Part shown: positions 43,585 to 56,600 of the stretch, piece after piece
Numbering within the stretch: position 1 is the first letter of the stretch
Layout of the letters: each line of letters starts with the position of its first letter
Assembly: GCA_947311845.1 (NCBI GenBank)
Contig: CAMZMU010000071.1
Coordinates: forward strand, 23,411,236-23,475,235
Direction of reading: 5' to 3'
Source of the DNA: Poa pratensis
Taxonomy: Eukaryota; Streptophyta; Magnoliopsida; Poales; Poaceae
DNA length: 64,000 bases
Translations under genes and position numbers: made by a program
The notes under the pieces: generated by a model
Seen by the model: the letters and a program-made list of their open reading frames with translations, nothing else
Told to the model about the DNA's origin: nothing
The model's database searches: none

Positions 43585-46500
43585 ATGACGTCTCGCGATC
43601 CAGGCGATGCGCCGCCCCTCGCTGGCCGTTTTTAGGCCGCTCCCGAGCATTCTCCGGTGGCTGCAACCGGGGGCCGCCGTCGGAAGACCCTCGCGCCGCC
43701 GGCGTGGGACGCCGGCTACTCGGGCTCTCGCTTCTCTTGCCTCGACGAGCTGACGGCCGCCCCTTCCGGCATCGACGACGACCATGTCGCTGTCCAGGTG
43801 GCCATGGCCTCTTTGGAGGAATCGGCGGCACCACGCGCAGAACGCCCGGGTTCCTCGAGTCCTCTCCGTTCCGAGGCGGAGCTCGTCCAATCGTTCTGGC
43901 AGGTCGCCGGTTTCCCGACGCCGGCGAGCCGTACATGGGAATCGGGGGCCCCGGCGACGCAAGGTGAGCAACCTATTCTAGTGTCTGTGTGCAGGTCCTC
44001 GAGGACGGTGGAGAAGATGGCGCCGCTCCGCCGTAGCCCGCACTCTCCTCCGGCCAGGGTGCGGCTACCGCGGCCGCCGCCGAGGATGGGCGCATGGCGC
44101 GGTCCCCTACCTCCGAGGCGCGTATCGCCGCCGCCGGTCCTGGGAGTCCTCATCGACAGGGCGATGCAGGCGAGGTCTTCGCCGAGGCCGGGGAAGACGG
44201 CGGCGCCGGCGGCCGAGGCGTCGGAAATCAGGCCGTGCGATCCGCCTTCTCCGCCCCAGACAGCGGACGTGCAAATTCAAACGTGCATGCAGGTGGGGCC
44301 CACTGGAGCTGCAGATCGTGACCGTCCAGACCCCTGGGCGCATCTGCGCCGTCGCTTCGGGGCCTATTGGATGCACGCCTGCCCTCCGCCTCCAGAACCG
44401 CCCTCGACTCATCCCGCGCCGCCGCGACCCTGCCGCCGCGCCGTCGTCTTCCCGACCGTCTGCGTCGTCACCAAGCCTGCTCGAGCCGCCCCCCGGAGTT
44501 GGCCCCGCTTGCCCAAGCACGGCGCCGCCCGCTCCTCAGCCCGGGGGAGTCGCTCGTTCGCCACAGTCGCGGCCTCCGTCTCGTCGCCGGCAATGTCAGG
44601 AGCGCCTCCGATGCGGCCGCATCAGGGCAAGGATCCAGGGCGGGTGCGCCTCGCCCTACGCAGCCGTCGGCTACGCAGCCCCGTCATCTTCAGCCGGGGG
44701 CCGCTCAGCCACGGCCTCAGCTCCCGACGGCCATGCCCAACGCGACCTCCAGCGCGTCCTCCGGCATGGGGCTGACTCTCCCCGCCAGCTTCTTCCTTGG
44801 GGGGACGTCGGCGGGTTTGGGAGCGGCGCCTCCGTCGATCATGCCCCTGCAGCGTCCTTCACCGCAATACGGGCCGCCGGCGTACATGCCGACGGTGTTC
44901 CAGCCCCCGACTTTCGCTCCTCCGTACATCAACCCGGTTACCCGGTTTATCAGCAGCCGGGCCAGCAGCCTCCGGCGGCAGCGGGGCAGGGTGCTCCTCG
45001 CCCTAAGAGAAAGAAGAACAAGGCGGGTCAACAGGGCAATCAGTTTCAGCAGCCGTTGCCGGGGACGCAGCCTTTGTTGAGGCCTCCGATGATGTTGCAG
45101 GCTCCGTTTCAGCAGCCCTTGATGCAGCAGCAGTTTGCCCAGCCGTCGGCTCCTCCTCAGCTTGGTGGTGGTTTTCAGGGACAGCTAGCGGTGGCGCCTC
45201 CCCCCATCCCGGGTGCGAGTGCCAACACCGTGGTTGCGGTCCCAGGCTTGGCAACGGCAGATGAGTCTGCAACGATGCAGCAGTCTGAGTCATCGACAGG
45301 GGGTAAGGGTAAAGCAAAAAAAGGCAACAAGTGTTTCAAGTGTGCGGCTGACTCTCATACCACTAAAGCTTGCCCGATAAAACACTACTGTTTAGTTTGT
45401 GATAATGCAGCTCATCCCACTATCAGGTGTCCGACGCTGCGGCTTCCCAAGCCCACTTGTTTCACCACAGGCTTTGGCGTTCCGGAGACAATGTTTGTGC
45501 AGTTTCCTGACAGCGTTTACAAGCCTCATCTGATTCCGTCGAGCTCGCCCACTGCACGGATTTCGATAGTGGGTGACTCGGTGCCAGCCACCGCTATTGA
45601 GAGCCTGATTTCCAAGGTGTGTTACTCGGCACAGTGGACGTGGGAGGCATTGCCCCATGGAGATAATGCTTTTCTTATTGGGTTTCCGTCGGCAGAGGAT
45701 CTCCACAGGGTAGACGGGATTCAGTTGAATATTCCGTCTTTTAATTCTCAGGCCACTATTTTTGTTTGGAAGTCCAGTGATGATGCAGTTCCACTCAGAG
45801 TGCTTGAGAAGGTATGGGTTCATGTTAGGGTGTTCCTTACGCACTGAGACACTTTCTTGGCTTTGGGCGGTGGGTACGCTCATTGGGACGACACTTGACG
45901 TGGATCTTGTCACCTACCGGAGCCGTGGCATTGTTCGCATTCTAGTGGGCATGTTGGACTCGAAGGTGCTGGAAAAGCGCTCTGCTGATGATGGTCCGTA
46001 TGTTGGGGCATCGTGTGTGGTGAGACTCAAGGAGTATGGGTTCTATTTCAGTCGTGAGCCTGTGGATTTCGTTCCGGACCCCAACTTTGTACCCTTCTTT
46101 TGGCGCCGTAAAAGCGACGACGCCGATGACGAGGAGGGTAAGGAGCATGGCTTGGAGGGTCCTCAGGGTCAGGACAACTCCAATGGTTCCCTTTCCAACA
46201 ACATGGACGTTGATGGTAGTACATCGTCCGAGACACCGACTGGTAACACGTCTGCTGCACCCGTGATCATGTTGGTTCCGTGATGGCTATTACTCCGTAC
46301 AATGCTTGTCCGAGTACTCCGAGAGGCCGGGAGATTGTGGAGATGATCCGACGCTCTTCGCCGAGCCTGCTGCGCCCTTCCCTGGAGACAGCGCCGCCGC
46401 TCACCTATGTCGAGGGTGGAGACGATGCCACTGTTGAGCCGCCCCTGCCGGGTGGCATTGCTGGCCTGGGCGCTGCAGCGAGCTACACGGGCCCATGGCC

Positions 46501-47473
46501 GGCTGGCTGCAGTTGGGCGGCTGCCGAGGGTGGGCTGGGCCTCGGCGCCCCTGTCGCCGCCCCTGACGAGGGGCGGGCTGGTACTTCAGCCTTGGCTGGG
46601 CTGGGCCGAGAGGAGGCTGCGACCACGACCTCGCCTCCTCCGGTCGTGCAGCTTGGGCCGCTCGCCCCTGGAGTGCTCGCGGTGTCGGACTACGGTTCGA
46701 TTGCCGATGGAGGTGTGCATGGCAGCGGCGGGTCAGTCTCCAGGGGGGCGTCTACTTCGCCGCAGCCCCCCCATGGATGGACTCACCTCTGACGCGGCTT
46801 CGACGAGTGTGGTCCCGACTCCGACACAGACCCACTTGTCCCACGCGGCTCCGCCCGATGCTGTGGTGATGAATGGGATGGCTGCTACTTCGTCCAAGTC
46901 ATCCCATGTCATTACCACACAGGTGGCCACGCGTGCGGGGGGTGGCATCGGCACCCCATCCACTCCTCCGGTCCGTCGCAGCGATAGGTTCGGAGTGGAT
47001 GTGGATGGAGGTTCCGTCATGGATGAGGATTCCATGACGAAGGCCATCGTCGTAAGGCGACGCGTAACTTGGACTTTTCTGGTATGGATTCGAACAAGAA
47101 ATCTTTTCTTTCTTTTTCGCCGCATTCGATTCAATCAAAACTGAGTAGTGTAGGTTTTAATCTCGGTAATAGTTTTTCTCAAGTTCATGTTTCAACTAAT
47201 GTCTTGAGACACATGGAATTTGACCGTCTCACGGTTAGTCCTAAAGTCTCGACTGGGTTGTCTGCCACCTACGATGATGAGGAAGAAGCGATTGCCACAT
47301 CAGATGGTCAGCTTCTTTCTCATCTAATTGGTGAAGTGTTGGATGGTGGTTTGGATGACGATGGCTTGAGTTCATTGTATGAGCTAAAAGCATCCGGTCG
47401 GAAATCTAAATCTACAGCCAACAAGTCCCGGAAATGGTCCAAGTTATCCAAATCCCCCACGGTTTCCCGATGA
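43585..47473 (+). pseudogene. LINE ORF1 (nucleic-acid-binding, two CCHC knuckles), multiply frameshifted
   Basis: A candidate start MTSRDPGDAP at 43585 meets a TAG at 43633 and then continues in frame. Frames change near 44400, 44930, 45830-45880 and 46270. Two zinc knuckles are clear at 45332-45435, CFKCAADSHTTKAC and CLVCDNAAHPTIRC. The DUF4283-type region common in plant LINE ORF1 follows (KVWVHVRG; KEYGFYF). A Pro/Gly/Ala-rich spacer and a C-terminal segment (MDSNKKSFLSFSPHSIQSKL) stop at 47471-47473. The total span of about 1290 codons is long for a LINE ORF1. Confidence 0.8.
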
Positions 47474-50400
47474 ATGGCATGTTCAAAAATAGCAGAGGTC
47501 TTGGTGACTTGGCTAAACACTTGCACTTCGCTGATTGTATTCGGGACCATAATTTGGATTTCTTAGCTATTTCGGAGACTGGTAGACGTGAATTCCCACA
47601 ATCTCTCTTGAACCGACTGTCGGGCGGTATAGAGTTTGAGTGGTATTCGCGTCCTCCTCATGGACGCTCCGGTGGCATTTTACTTGGCGTCAGGACTGAC
47701 ACCATGGAAGTGTTGGATGTTACGGAAGGCAATTTTCATATCAAAATGCACATCCGAAATAAATCCGATAATTCCATTTGGAGTCTTGTCGCTGTGTATG
47801 GGCCGGCTCAGGAAGCGTCTAAGACTTCTTTTCTGTTGAAATGGTCAACCTGGCAAAAGATAACCCACACCCTATTCTCATTGGGGGGGATTTCAACCTG
47901 CTACGGTTTCCGTTTGAGAAAAGTAAGGGTCGATTCGACAACCGTTGGCCTCTTTTATTCAATGCAGTCATTGACAGCTCGAATTTAAGAGAGATTACGA
48001 TGGTGGGGAGACAATTCACTTGGGCTAATTCCCTCCCTGAACCCACATACGAGAAACTAGACCGTGTACTGATGGATTCCGATTGGGAAGCTAAGTTCCC
48101 ATTGGTGTCGGTACGGGCTCTAGAACGTATTGAGGGTTTGTCGGATCATGCTCCCATTCTATTGACCACTGGCGTTCCTAGTCCGCAGTTTAAACCACGG
48201 TTCAAGTTTGAGCTTGGTTGGTTACACCGCGAGGGGTTCCATGACATGGTCAAAAGAATTTGGGATTTACCGGTAGCGGGTGATACGCCTATCCAGCGGT
48301 GGAACAACAAGATACGTGCTTTACGTACTCACCTCGTTGGTTGGGCTCGTCATACTACTGGTTTAATTAAAAAAGAAAAGGTATGACTATCCTCGATAAT
48401 CGATGCTCTAGAAGCATTAGCAGAAGTTCGGTTACTATCCGCGCAAGAAATTGAGCTAAAGAGCCAATCAAATGCACATATAGCGAAACTACTGCGAGAG
48501 GAGGAGTTAAAATGGTATCAACGTTCTAAAGCCCAATTCATCCTAGAAGGGGACTCGAATACTCGCTATTTCCATAGTATTGCCAATGGCAGACATAGGA
48601 AAAAGCGATTCATTCTCTGGTCCAGGATGAAGGAACGATTGAGGGCCATGAACAACTAAAGTTGTATATTACTAATTACTATAAAGGCTTGTTCGGTGAC
48701 CCAGAGGAGGGTAATTTCTCCTTGGATGAGTCCCGAACTGAGGATATACCCCAGGTTTCAGAGGAGGAAAATAGCCTACTTACTAAACCTTATTCAGAGG
48801 AGGAAGTGAGAAAGGCAGTTTTCCAAATGAAACACAATTCAACTCCTGGTCCTGATGGCTTCCCTGCTGAGTTCTACCAGAACTTTTGGGATGTTATCAA
48901 GGCCGATTTGCTCCAGTTGTTCGTGTGTCTTCACACTGGACAATTAGAGTTGTTTCATCTCAATTTTGGTGAGATAATTTTGCTACCTAAGGTTAACGAG
49001 GCAGAAAGGATCCAACAGTTTAGACCTATATGCCTCCTTAACGTTAGTTTCAAATTTTCACCAAAGTTGCTACGATTCGACTGAACACTGTGGCAGATCA
49101 CGTGGTTCGACCGTCTCAGACGGCGTTTATGCAAGGTCGCAACATCCTTGATGGAGTCGCGGTCCTACATGAAACTGTCCATGAACTACATAGGAAAAAG
49201 TTGAACGGGGTAATTCTGAAAATTGATTTCGAGAAAGCTTATGATAAAGTGAAGTGGTCTTTCATCCAGCAAACCCTAAGAATGAAAGGTTTTTCCTCTG
49301 AGTGGAGCGCGTTAATTAATAGCTTTGTTTCTGGAGGAAGTGTAGCCATTAAGCTCAATGATGACACTGGCAAATACTTCCAAACGAAAAAAGGCCTCCG
49401 ACAGGGTGACCCACTATCGCCATTACTATTTAATATAGTGGCCGATATGCTGGCTATCCTGATCGAACACGCTAAAGCTGAGGGTCAATTTGAAGGAGTG
49501 ATTCCTCATCTTGTCGATGGTGGACTATCGATTCTTCAATATGCCGACGATACTATTCTTTTTATGGAGCATGATATCGAAAAAGCTCGAAACCTAAAGT
49601 TGATTTTATCAGCTTTCGAGCAAATTTCGGGTCTTAAGATAAATTTCCATAAAAGTGAATTGTTTTGTTTTGGTGAGGCCCAAGAGAACGCCGCCTTGTA
49701 TGCTGAGCTTTTTGGCTGTGAGCAAGGTCAATTTCCTATCAACTATTTGGGTATCCCGATACACTATCGAAGACTTACAAATGCTGAATGAAAAAAGGTG
49801 GAGGAAAGACTTCAATTACGTTTAAATAGGTGGAAAGGCAAACTCCTATCCCTGGGTGGAAGATTGGTTCTCATAAACTCGGTACTAACGAACATGGTAC
49901 TGTATATGATTTCATTCTTCCAACTGCCTAAAGGAGTCTTAAAACGATTGGATTATTTTCGATCTAGATTCTTTTGGCAAGGGGATTGTGAGAAAAAAAA
50001 TATCGACTGACTAAATGGAGTGTGGTTTGCTGCCCTAAAGGCCAAGTAGGGCTCGCAGTTCATGATCTTGAGGTCAAGAATAGAGCGCTGCTTGGTAAAT
50101 GGCTATTTAAACTTGTTTCTGAAGATGGAGTTTGGCAAACCCTCCTTAGGAGAAAATATGTCGGAAACCAAGCTGTTTCTCAGGTTCTTTGGAAACCTGG
50201 TGATTCACACTTCTGGGCAGGCCTTATGGCTACTAAGAAGTTCTTTTTTCCACATGGATCTTTCTCAATAAGGGATGGATCGGAAATTCGTTTCTGGGAG
50301 GATATTTGGCTTGGCCAAACTACTCTCAAAGAACATTATCCGGCTCTATATTCTATTGTACGAAACAAAAGTGACACGATCGCGAAGGTGTTGGGTACTT

Positions 50401-51134
50401 CCCACCAGATGTTTCGTTCAGAAGAAGTTTACTTGGAACAAGACAAGCATCTTGGAATGCTCTTCTAATCCGACTTGAGTCAATCCAACTGTCGGAAGGT
50501 CCAGATAAATTTCAATGGAATCTTACGAAGAATGGTAAATTCTCGGTGGATTCTATGTATAGAGCACTAATTCTACCCGATATTCCAGTCGATAGTGCAA
50601 ATAATAACAAACTTTGGAAGATGAAAATACCACTAAAAACTAAAGTGTTTGCGTGGTATTTACGCCAAGGAGTAATTCTTACCAAAGATAACCTTGCCAA
50701 ACGCAATTGGTACGGAAGTAAAAAGTGTGTTTTCTGTCAACACGATGAGACCATTACATTTATTCTTTCAGTGCGAGTTCGCTAGGTCTATATGGTCAGC
50801 CATCCAGATATGTTCTACCTTACATCCACCTAGTTCTGTTGCCAACATTTTTGGCAACTGGCTAAATGGAGTGGATCCTAGGTTCAAACTATTCAGTAGG
50901 GTGGGCGCGATTGCTGTTATTTGGTCGCTGTGGCTATGTAGAAATGACAAGGTTTTTAATGATAAAAATGCTTCCCTTATGCAGGTTATTTACCGGTGCA
51001 CAGCGACGCTACGAGCATGGTCATCCCTGCAGCGTGTGGAGCACCGAGACTTATTTTGGAGGTGGCGTCGAGACTGGAGGCTGCGGCCAGGGAGTTACTC
51101 TCCCGACATGGGTGGCAACATAGACTCCGGATAG
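47470..51134 (+). pseudogene. LINE ORF2: endonuclease and reverse transcriptase, frameshifted
   Basis: The start ATG overlaps the ORF1 stop as ATGA (47470-47473). The APE-type endonuclease shows LDFLAISETG, GGDFNLLRF and SDHAPILL. Reverse transcriptase shows TPGPDGFPAEFYQ, FRPICLLN, KIDFEKAYDKV, LRQGDPLSPLLFN and catalytic YADD at about 49540. A zf-RVT region follows (MKIPLKTKVFAWYLRQGV, then CVFCQHDETITF). Breaks are one-base losses near 47838, 48610, 49050, 50000 and 50440, a TGA near 48385 and a Trp-to-TGA near 49790. It ends at 51134. Confidence 0.88.
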
Positions 51135-51313
51135 ACCTACCAGCATCTTAGGCGGATCTACAATTTCTCATTCTGATATGTAATTCGTCTTTTTACTTTT
51201 TGGTTACCGACTGGTGTGATGGTGAACTAGTGGCTGTGTGCATCTTAGCTATGCAGAGGCCGGGTGTAATGCTTAAACCTTTTAAGTAATAAAAGCCCTT
51301 TATCTAAAAAAAA
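51135..51313 (+). terminator. LINE 3' untranslated region and A tail
   Basis: About 180 bp ending AAGTAATAAAAGCCC TTTATCT and eight or more A. Confidence 0.8.
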
Positions 51314-51328
51314 ATTCTTCTTTACTAC
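51314..51328. repeat. LINE target-site duplication, right
   Basis: ATTCTTCTTTACTAC, the same as 43535-43549. Confidence 0.9.
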
Positions 51329-51679
51329 CTATCGATCATGTACAAATAGGTTACCTCTTATAATTCTATGAAAATGATTTGCTATTTACATGTGCACGTG
51401 CAGACTATTTATGTACTAGATTGGAGGCTGTACGAATATGTTTACCACTGAATGGTTTGCAGATTAATACTTGCCAGTTAGAAAAATAAAGAATTGTCTG
51501 ACTTGATTTAGCTAGCATTTGTATTGTGTGGTTTGCGCATTCGTACATGGTTATACTGCTTTAGTGAATCTATTAGATAAATACTAGAGGATACTTCTTA
51601 AGGTTATGTTTACATTTTCCTGATGTATTTTATCTTCTGTTTGTAGAGCCTTACCTTGATTCTTTCTTTTGTTTGTAGG

Positions 51680-52000
51680 GCCTTACATGGATTCTTCGGC
51701 CCATTATTCTCCTACCTGGGATTCTCTGTCTCATCAGTTTGTCAACACTGATTTCTTGCTTACTGATCCAGTACGATCGCCTGGTGTCTATGTACCACGT
51801 CAGTTAGCTTCCGCTTCTTGGACTCCTTTTTCGTTTGATTATCGTTCAGAATCTATGTCCTTCCACGGTAGTTGTGCACATGATTGTCAACAGTTTCATG
51901 TGGAGTCTTCCGATGACTCCTCTGATGATGAATCATCTGATGCAGAATTGGACGAAAGGATTGTTCTTTACATACATTGTCTTCTGATCCAGCTCCAGGT
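51680..52000 (+). pseudogene. Gene fragment in the Helitron, 3' exon
   Basis: Acceptor TTTGTTTGTAG ends at 51679. The exon is open for about 107 codons (GPYMDSSAHYSPTWDSLSHQ, later FDYRSESMSFHG) and ends with an acidic Ser/Asp run (ESSDDSSDDESSDAELDERI) before a GTATAG donor near 52000. Phase agrees with the exon at 43464 on the other side of the LINE. Product not recognised. Confidence 0.45.
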
Positions 52001-53598
52001 ATAGCTTCTTATAGTGCTTCTTCTTCCTGTGATTGTATTTGATGTCTATTTCTATTCCGTTGTCAGGTTTTCCTAGGTATTTTTTCTTGCTTTTTAACTT
52101 TTGTTTTTCCTTCTTTTGCTTCCTAGATATGAAATTGTTGATCAGGTGTAGTTTCTGAGAGTTCACGTAGAGGTAAAGTATATCTTAACCATTGGCTATA
52201 TCATATACGCCAGCTGCTTATATCGTTTCATTTGTCAATGTGAAGTTAAGACATGTAATGGACAAATATAGCATGCACTGAAAGCCTCATCTAAATAAGA
52301 ATATAGTTCAGACTAGGTAATATGGTTCTCTCGAAGCTTATACTGAACTTGCTCCTAATTCTTATATGGACCACACAAAATATTTATTAAAGGAAACCAA
52401 ATTCTCGATTTTTGCATTGATAGTTGCACAGCATACATACATGCATTCTTTTATTCTTTTGCGGGTGATACATGTATTATATGGTTACTATTTGTTGAGA
52501 GTATGAGCTTTCGGGCTTGAATGCAGTGGCCACTTCTTAGTTACTTTTACTAGTAATAATTATTTGAGTTTTAATACATTAGTTCGGCTCAGCTTTTCTT
52601 ATATGTTGGGTAATGTTACTTCTAAAGTTTCTGCCATTTAAATGGAAGACAAGGTTTTAAATCATTCTTTATTTTCTTAGATGAAGATACCAGTATTTCT
52701 TCGGTGTAAGCAAAGAGACATGGAACCCACTCAGCAACTTTGAAACAGCCAGCTTTCGAGCTTGAGTGCAGTGGTTACTTCGGCTTGACTCAGACCGCGA
52801 TTTGGTACAGCCAGCTTATGTTCTGATGCTTATAAGTTCATGCACAACTCTAGCATTACTCTTCATCTGAGATTGATTAAATGGTTTCAAACTTTCAATC
52901 TATATTCTGGAATATTTGGTATGAAGTAAGAAGCATTTGTGTTTTTCCTTTCTAAAATGTGTGGCGTTTCTGTTTGTCCACTTTCTTGATAAGGCCTTCA
53001 TGTTTATTTTGACTAACTGATTGACATATGTATATATATGTATGTGGTTTAATCCAAAATGATTGACAGTTGTGTTTGCAAAGTTGTGGTTCTGTCCAGT
53101 ACTCCAATATAGTATATAGTTTTTCTTTGCTGATACTGTTACCTCACTTCAATTACTATCTACCTTAAATGTCTTCCTAGCTGCAGATCTAATAATTTTA
53201 GCAGAAGTGTTGGGCTGTTTGTTGCCCTTTTCTGGCAATAGGGCATAGTGGACATTTGGGTTTCTGTTTTTTCATCTTAGGATTATTAACTTTCATGTTT
53301 TTTCTTGAGAATTGAGATAGTTATATTTAAATTCTGTTGAGTAGTAATATAATTCTGCTGGGTGATAGCTACTACTGTAGCTGTTACCGTTCAGTATGCT
53401 TCCTCGCAAGTTATGTCAGTGGTCGAGACACTGATTTAGTGGTGAATAAGAGTAGCTATGGCAGCTCACATTACACATGTTTTAGAGCAGCAGTAAAATC
53501 TTTACAAAATTCTATGCATTCCATCTCTTTTAGCGTACACAATTGGCTTCAAGCTTCATTTCATCTCTTATAGCCCTCCACATTTGGACCACACGGGT
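52001..53598 (+). other. Intron-like or 3' DNA of the Helitron
   Basis: T-rich, with possible short exons (for example GTGTAGTTTCTGAGAG near 52146) but no sustained frame. AGCTTTCGRGCTTGA-TGCAGTGG occurs twice (near 52508 and 52753). Confidence 0.35.
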
Positions 53599-53627
53599 GC
53601 GGCGTATCGCCGCGCCATGTTGCCTAG
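53599..53627 (+). repeat. Helitron 3' terminus: hairpin plus CTAG
   Basis: Stem GCGGCG/CGCCGC with TAT loop at 53599-53613, spacer GCCATGTTGC, terminal CTAG, next base T. Confidence 0.7.
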
Positions 53628-53661
53628 TTATCAGGTACGATTGGATGAATGCAAGCATGAC
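53628..53661 (+). other. Short remnant between the Helitron and the right long LTR
   Basis: 34 bp, not polypurine. It probably marks a deletion that removed the 3' end of the LARD internal domain, its polypurine tract and the first 53 bp of the LTR. Confidence 0.4.
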
Positions 53662-56600
53662 CATACGAGGTCACCACATCAACCGCCTGGGGATTACTGA
53701 TCATGGACGAGATGGTCTGGAGCTAGCCCCGTCAAGCTCGCCACCAGGATCTCGCGACTGCACATGTACGTACAAGCCGTCCCTGGAGACTACACCGACC
53801 CCAGCTCCTCTTCAACAAGTCAAGAGGTCACCATGCTACATCGACTCGTGGTGACCTTCTTCATCGACTTCTCCCCGGCGAGGACGCCAACTACGCCGGC
53901 ACATTGCTGTTTGTCTCGAGGAGAGCATGCACGCCTTCAGCTCCACAAGATCTACATCGTCAAGTTCATATACCGTCGTCATCGAAACACACCGCGACGC
54001 AACAACATTCAGTCTTCTTCAACATCTACATCAACATTCTTCCCCGACATAGTCCTAGCACCGACGAACGAGGCCACTCCAACGACATGTCTTCTTCCGA
54101 TGAAGCAAACCATTTCTTGCCAGGTACCGACGAGGCGAAGGCAAGCCATCAAGTCCGACCGAAGAGGCGGACACCACTAGGCCGGGCACCGACGAGGCGA
54201 AGGCCGCCTACCTGTCTGAGCTGACGAAGCCAGACATCTTCATCATCGGACATCGACAAGTTGGAGGGGTGCGACTAAGCATCGCCGGAGTGACGGACGT
54301 ACCGCTCCATCTTCCACTTCGCCATCGCATCACCATCATCTACACCAAGCGTATGGAGATGACGAGGCAACTTCTTCCCTTCGCCATCAAGTCCGACCGA
54401 CGAGGCGGACACCACTAGGCCGGGCACCGATGAGATGAAGACCGTACACCTGTCTGAGCTGACGAAGCCAGACATCTTCATCATCGCACATCGAGAAGCC
54501 GGCGGATGCGCTGAGCATCGCCGGGGCGATAGACGTACTGCTCCGACTTCATGCCCAGCAGAACCTGGAGCTTTATCGCCAGAACATGCTGAGAGCTTAC
54601 AACAAGCTCGTCAAGCCGCACGTCTTTAGGAAAGGACATCATCGAGCAAGTCTATGATGGAGGCGCATACCAACTGGTTGATCCTCAAGGATACCGGCCC
54701 ATGCCGCCAATCAACGAAAAGTTTCTTTAAAAATACTCTTGCTAAAACTTTGGCTTTTTTTAATGTTTTTTTTAATGGGGAAAGCTTTGTGTCGGCTCGG
54801 ATCCGTGCCTAACAGAAGCCGAAGATCACGTATCTGAGTTGCCGCCCGAGCATCGTTATCCTCTCACACGGGCTAGCTATAAAAACACACACTTGGAGGA
54901 GAGGAGGGCAGATGGGGACCCTGGAGGAGACGGCAGCGAGAAGCAAACGCGCCTGCACCCCAGTCATCGGATCGCATCGGAAGAAGGCCCGTGGACACAG
55001 GAGGACAGATCGCATCCGGCCGGAAACACGGAGAGACAGCCGGAGCCCCAACACCCATAGAAGGTAACCACCAGCGCTGAGGAGAGGAGCCAGGGAGCAT
55101 GGCGGCCGCCCTCGTGCACAACCCCCATGGGCGACAATGAGACGGCGTTTGGCTGGACGGATGCGCCGGCGACGGCGATGACGCACACTGCGCCGACGTG
55201 CAAAACCAGAGGTCCCTCTCTATGTCTTTCTTTCATGTATCAGGTGCAATGGAGAAGCAAGGAGATCGGAGCCTCGAAGAGAAGGCCCAGAACATCACAC
55301 ACCCCGGCGGCGGCGGAGCACACGCGCCCAGAAGATTCAAGGGAGGAGAGGTGGCCGAAGGCGATCGGATCCAGAAGCACCCACCAGGAGAGATCGCATC
55401 GGAAGAGTAAGCAACAAGACACACGCACGACGAGGACGGACCAAGCATCCAGCCGGAATCACAGCAGGGCAAGCAATACAAGATCAAGCCGTCCCTGTCA
55501 AGCACGTACAGGAGTAGCCAGCCGAAGCCGCCCTGAACACGGAGGCCATGGACGCAAGGAACATCTGATCCGATGGAGCTCGCTAAGACGCTGTCGCCAC
55601 CGTCGGGATGTTCGTCACACTGTGACCTTGGAGATGAAGCGAACAGGCCATGGCGCCGTCCGCATCCTGCACACAGGATGCCGGAGTAGAGGAGGATGCT
55701 ACCAGCCCATGGCGCCGCAACATGCAGCCCACCGCCGGCTGAGCTCACTCTCCATTGCGCCATGCCGTTCATGGTGCTAACACACAATAGGTCGGGCTGC
55801 GCGCTCTTCATTGGTGTACAGGTAGAACCCGACGGCACCACATGAGAGCCGGACGACGCCTGCGTACAGCTCACCCGGTGCAGCCGAGACCGGCGCCGAC
55901 GTGACATCCACATTTGGATCCGTTCGTCACGCTTGAGGGATGAAGATGGCCATGCTGGCCTGGCGGGAACCAAGCGAGGCCGCTTCCGAGCTGGCCGTCC
56001 ATCCTGCCGCGCGCCGGCGTCGAGGCAACGCGTCGTCATCGCCAGCCTCCCACACCATACATCTCGGAGCGGAGCCCAGGCGAGAGCACCACGGTCCAGC
56101 ACATCCATGGTTCAGCTAGGCGTACAGGAGCAGCCCGGTGTACAGGTTCCGCGTACAGATACCACTCCACTCGACGTAAATCCTGACGTGCCGGTGCAGC
56201 TCAGTGCTCGGCGAACCCCGACGTACAGTTGCAGCTCCGCTTGGCGTACAGGTTCGTGGCTGGTGGCGTCAGGCGACGGCGGTCGTTGACGGCGGCGCAT
56301 CGTCGACATCCATTGTTGAGTAGCCAGACACGAACAGCTCGGCATACAGGTCCTTGGCGTACAGGTTCCCGACGTACAGGAACAAGTATAGGCGGCGGTG
56401 GATCGCGTCGTCACCATCGGCATCCCACGGTGGCGCGACGCTGTTGTCGATGCCCGGCGACGGTGACTGGACGCGAGCAACCAACAAACCAGGCTCACAA
56501 GACCTGGAGAGCAACAACCGATCGATCCAATTATAAACTATACGTGCATGCTTATTTGTGAGTACGTGCATGGCTAATACACAAGGCACCCACGATGGCA

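Larger units (their letters stand above)
43550..51313 (+). mobile_element. L1-type LINE, 7.8 kb, inserted in the Helitron
   Basis: Two ORFs (ORF1 with CCHC knuckles, ORF2 with endonuclease, reverse transcriptase and zf-RVT), an AATAAA-like 3' end, a short A tail and a perfect 15-bp target duplication. Length and the presence of an ORF1 start suggest it is full length or nearly so. Coding capacity is lost through many frameshifts and a few stops. Confidence 0.93.
41667..53627 (+). mobile_element. Probable Helitron carrying gene fragments, interrupted by a LINE
   Basis: The 3' end fits the Helitron rule. A perfect hairpin GCGGCG-TAT-CGCCGC (53599-53613), 10 bases, then CTAG (53624-53627) are followed by T. 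A matching 5' end is proposed at TCCATATATAAAGG (41667), preceded by A, so the target would be A/T with no duplication. Without the LINE it is about 4.2 kb. It has no Rep/helicase gene, so it is non-autonomous. It carries spliced, promoter-headed host-like DNA. The 5' end is less certain than the 3' end. Confidence 0.6.

Noticed and set aside
43963..43994. Intron-like GTGAGC...TGTGCAG in LINE ORF1
   Set aside because: About 31 bases is too short for a plant intron, and LINE RNA is normally unspliced.
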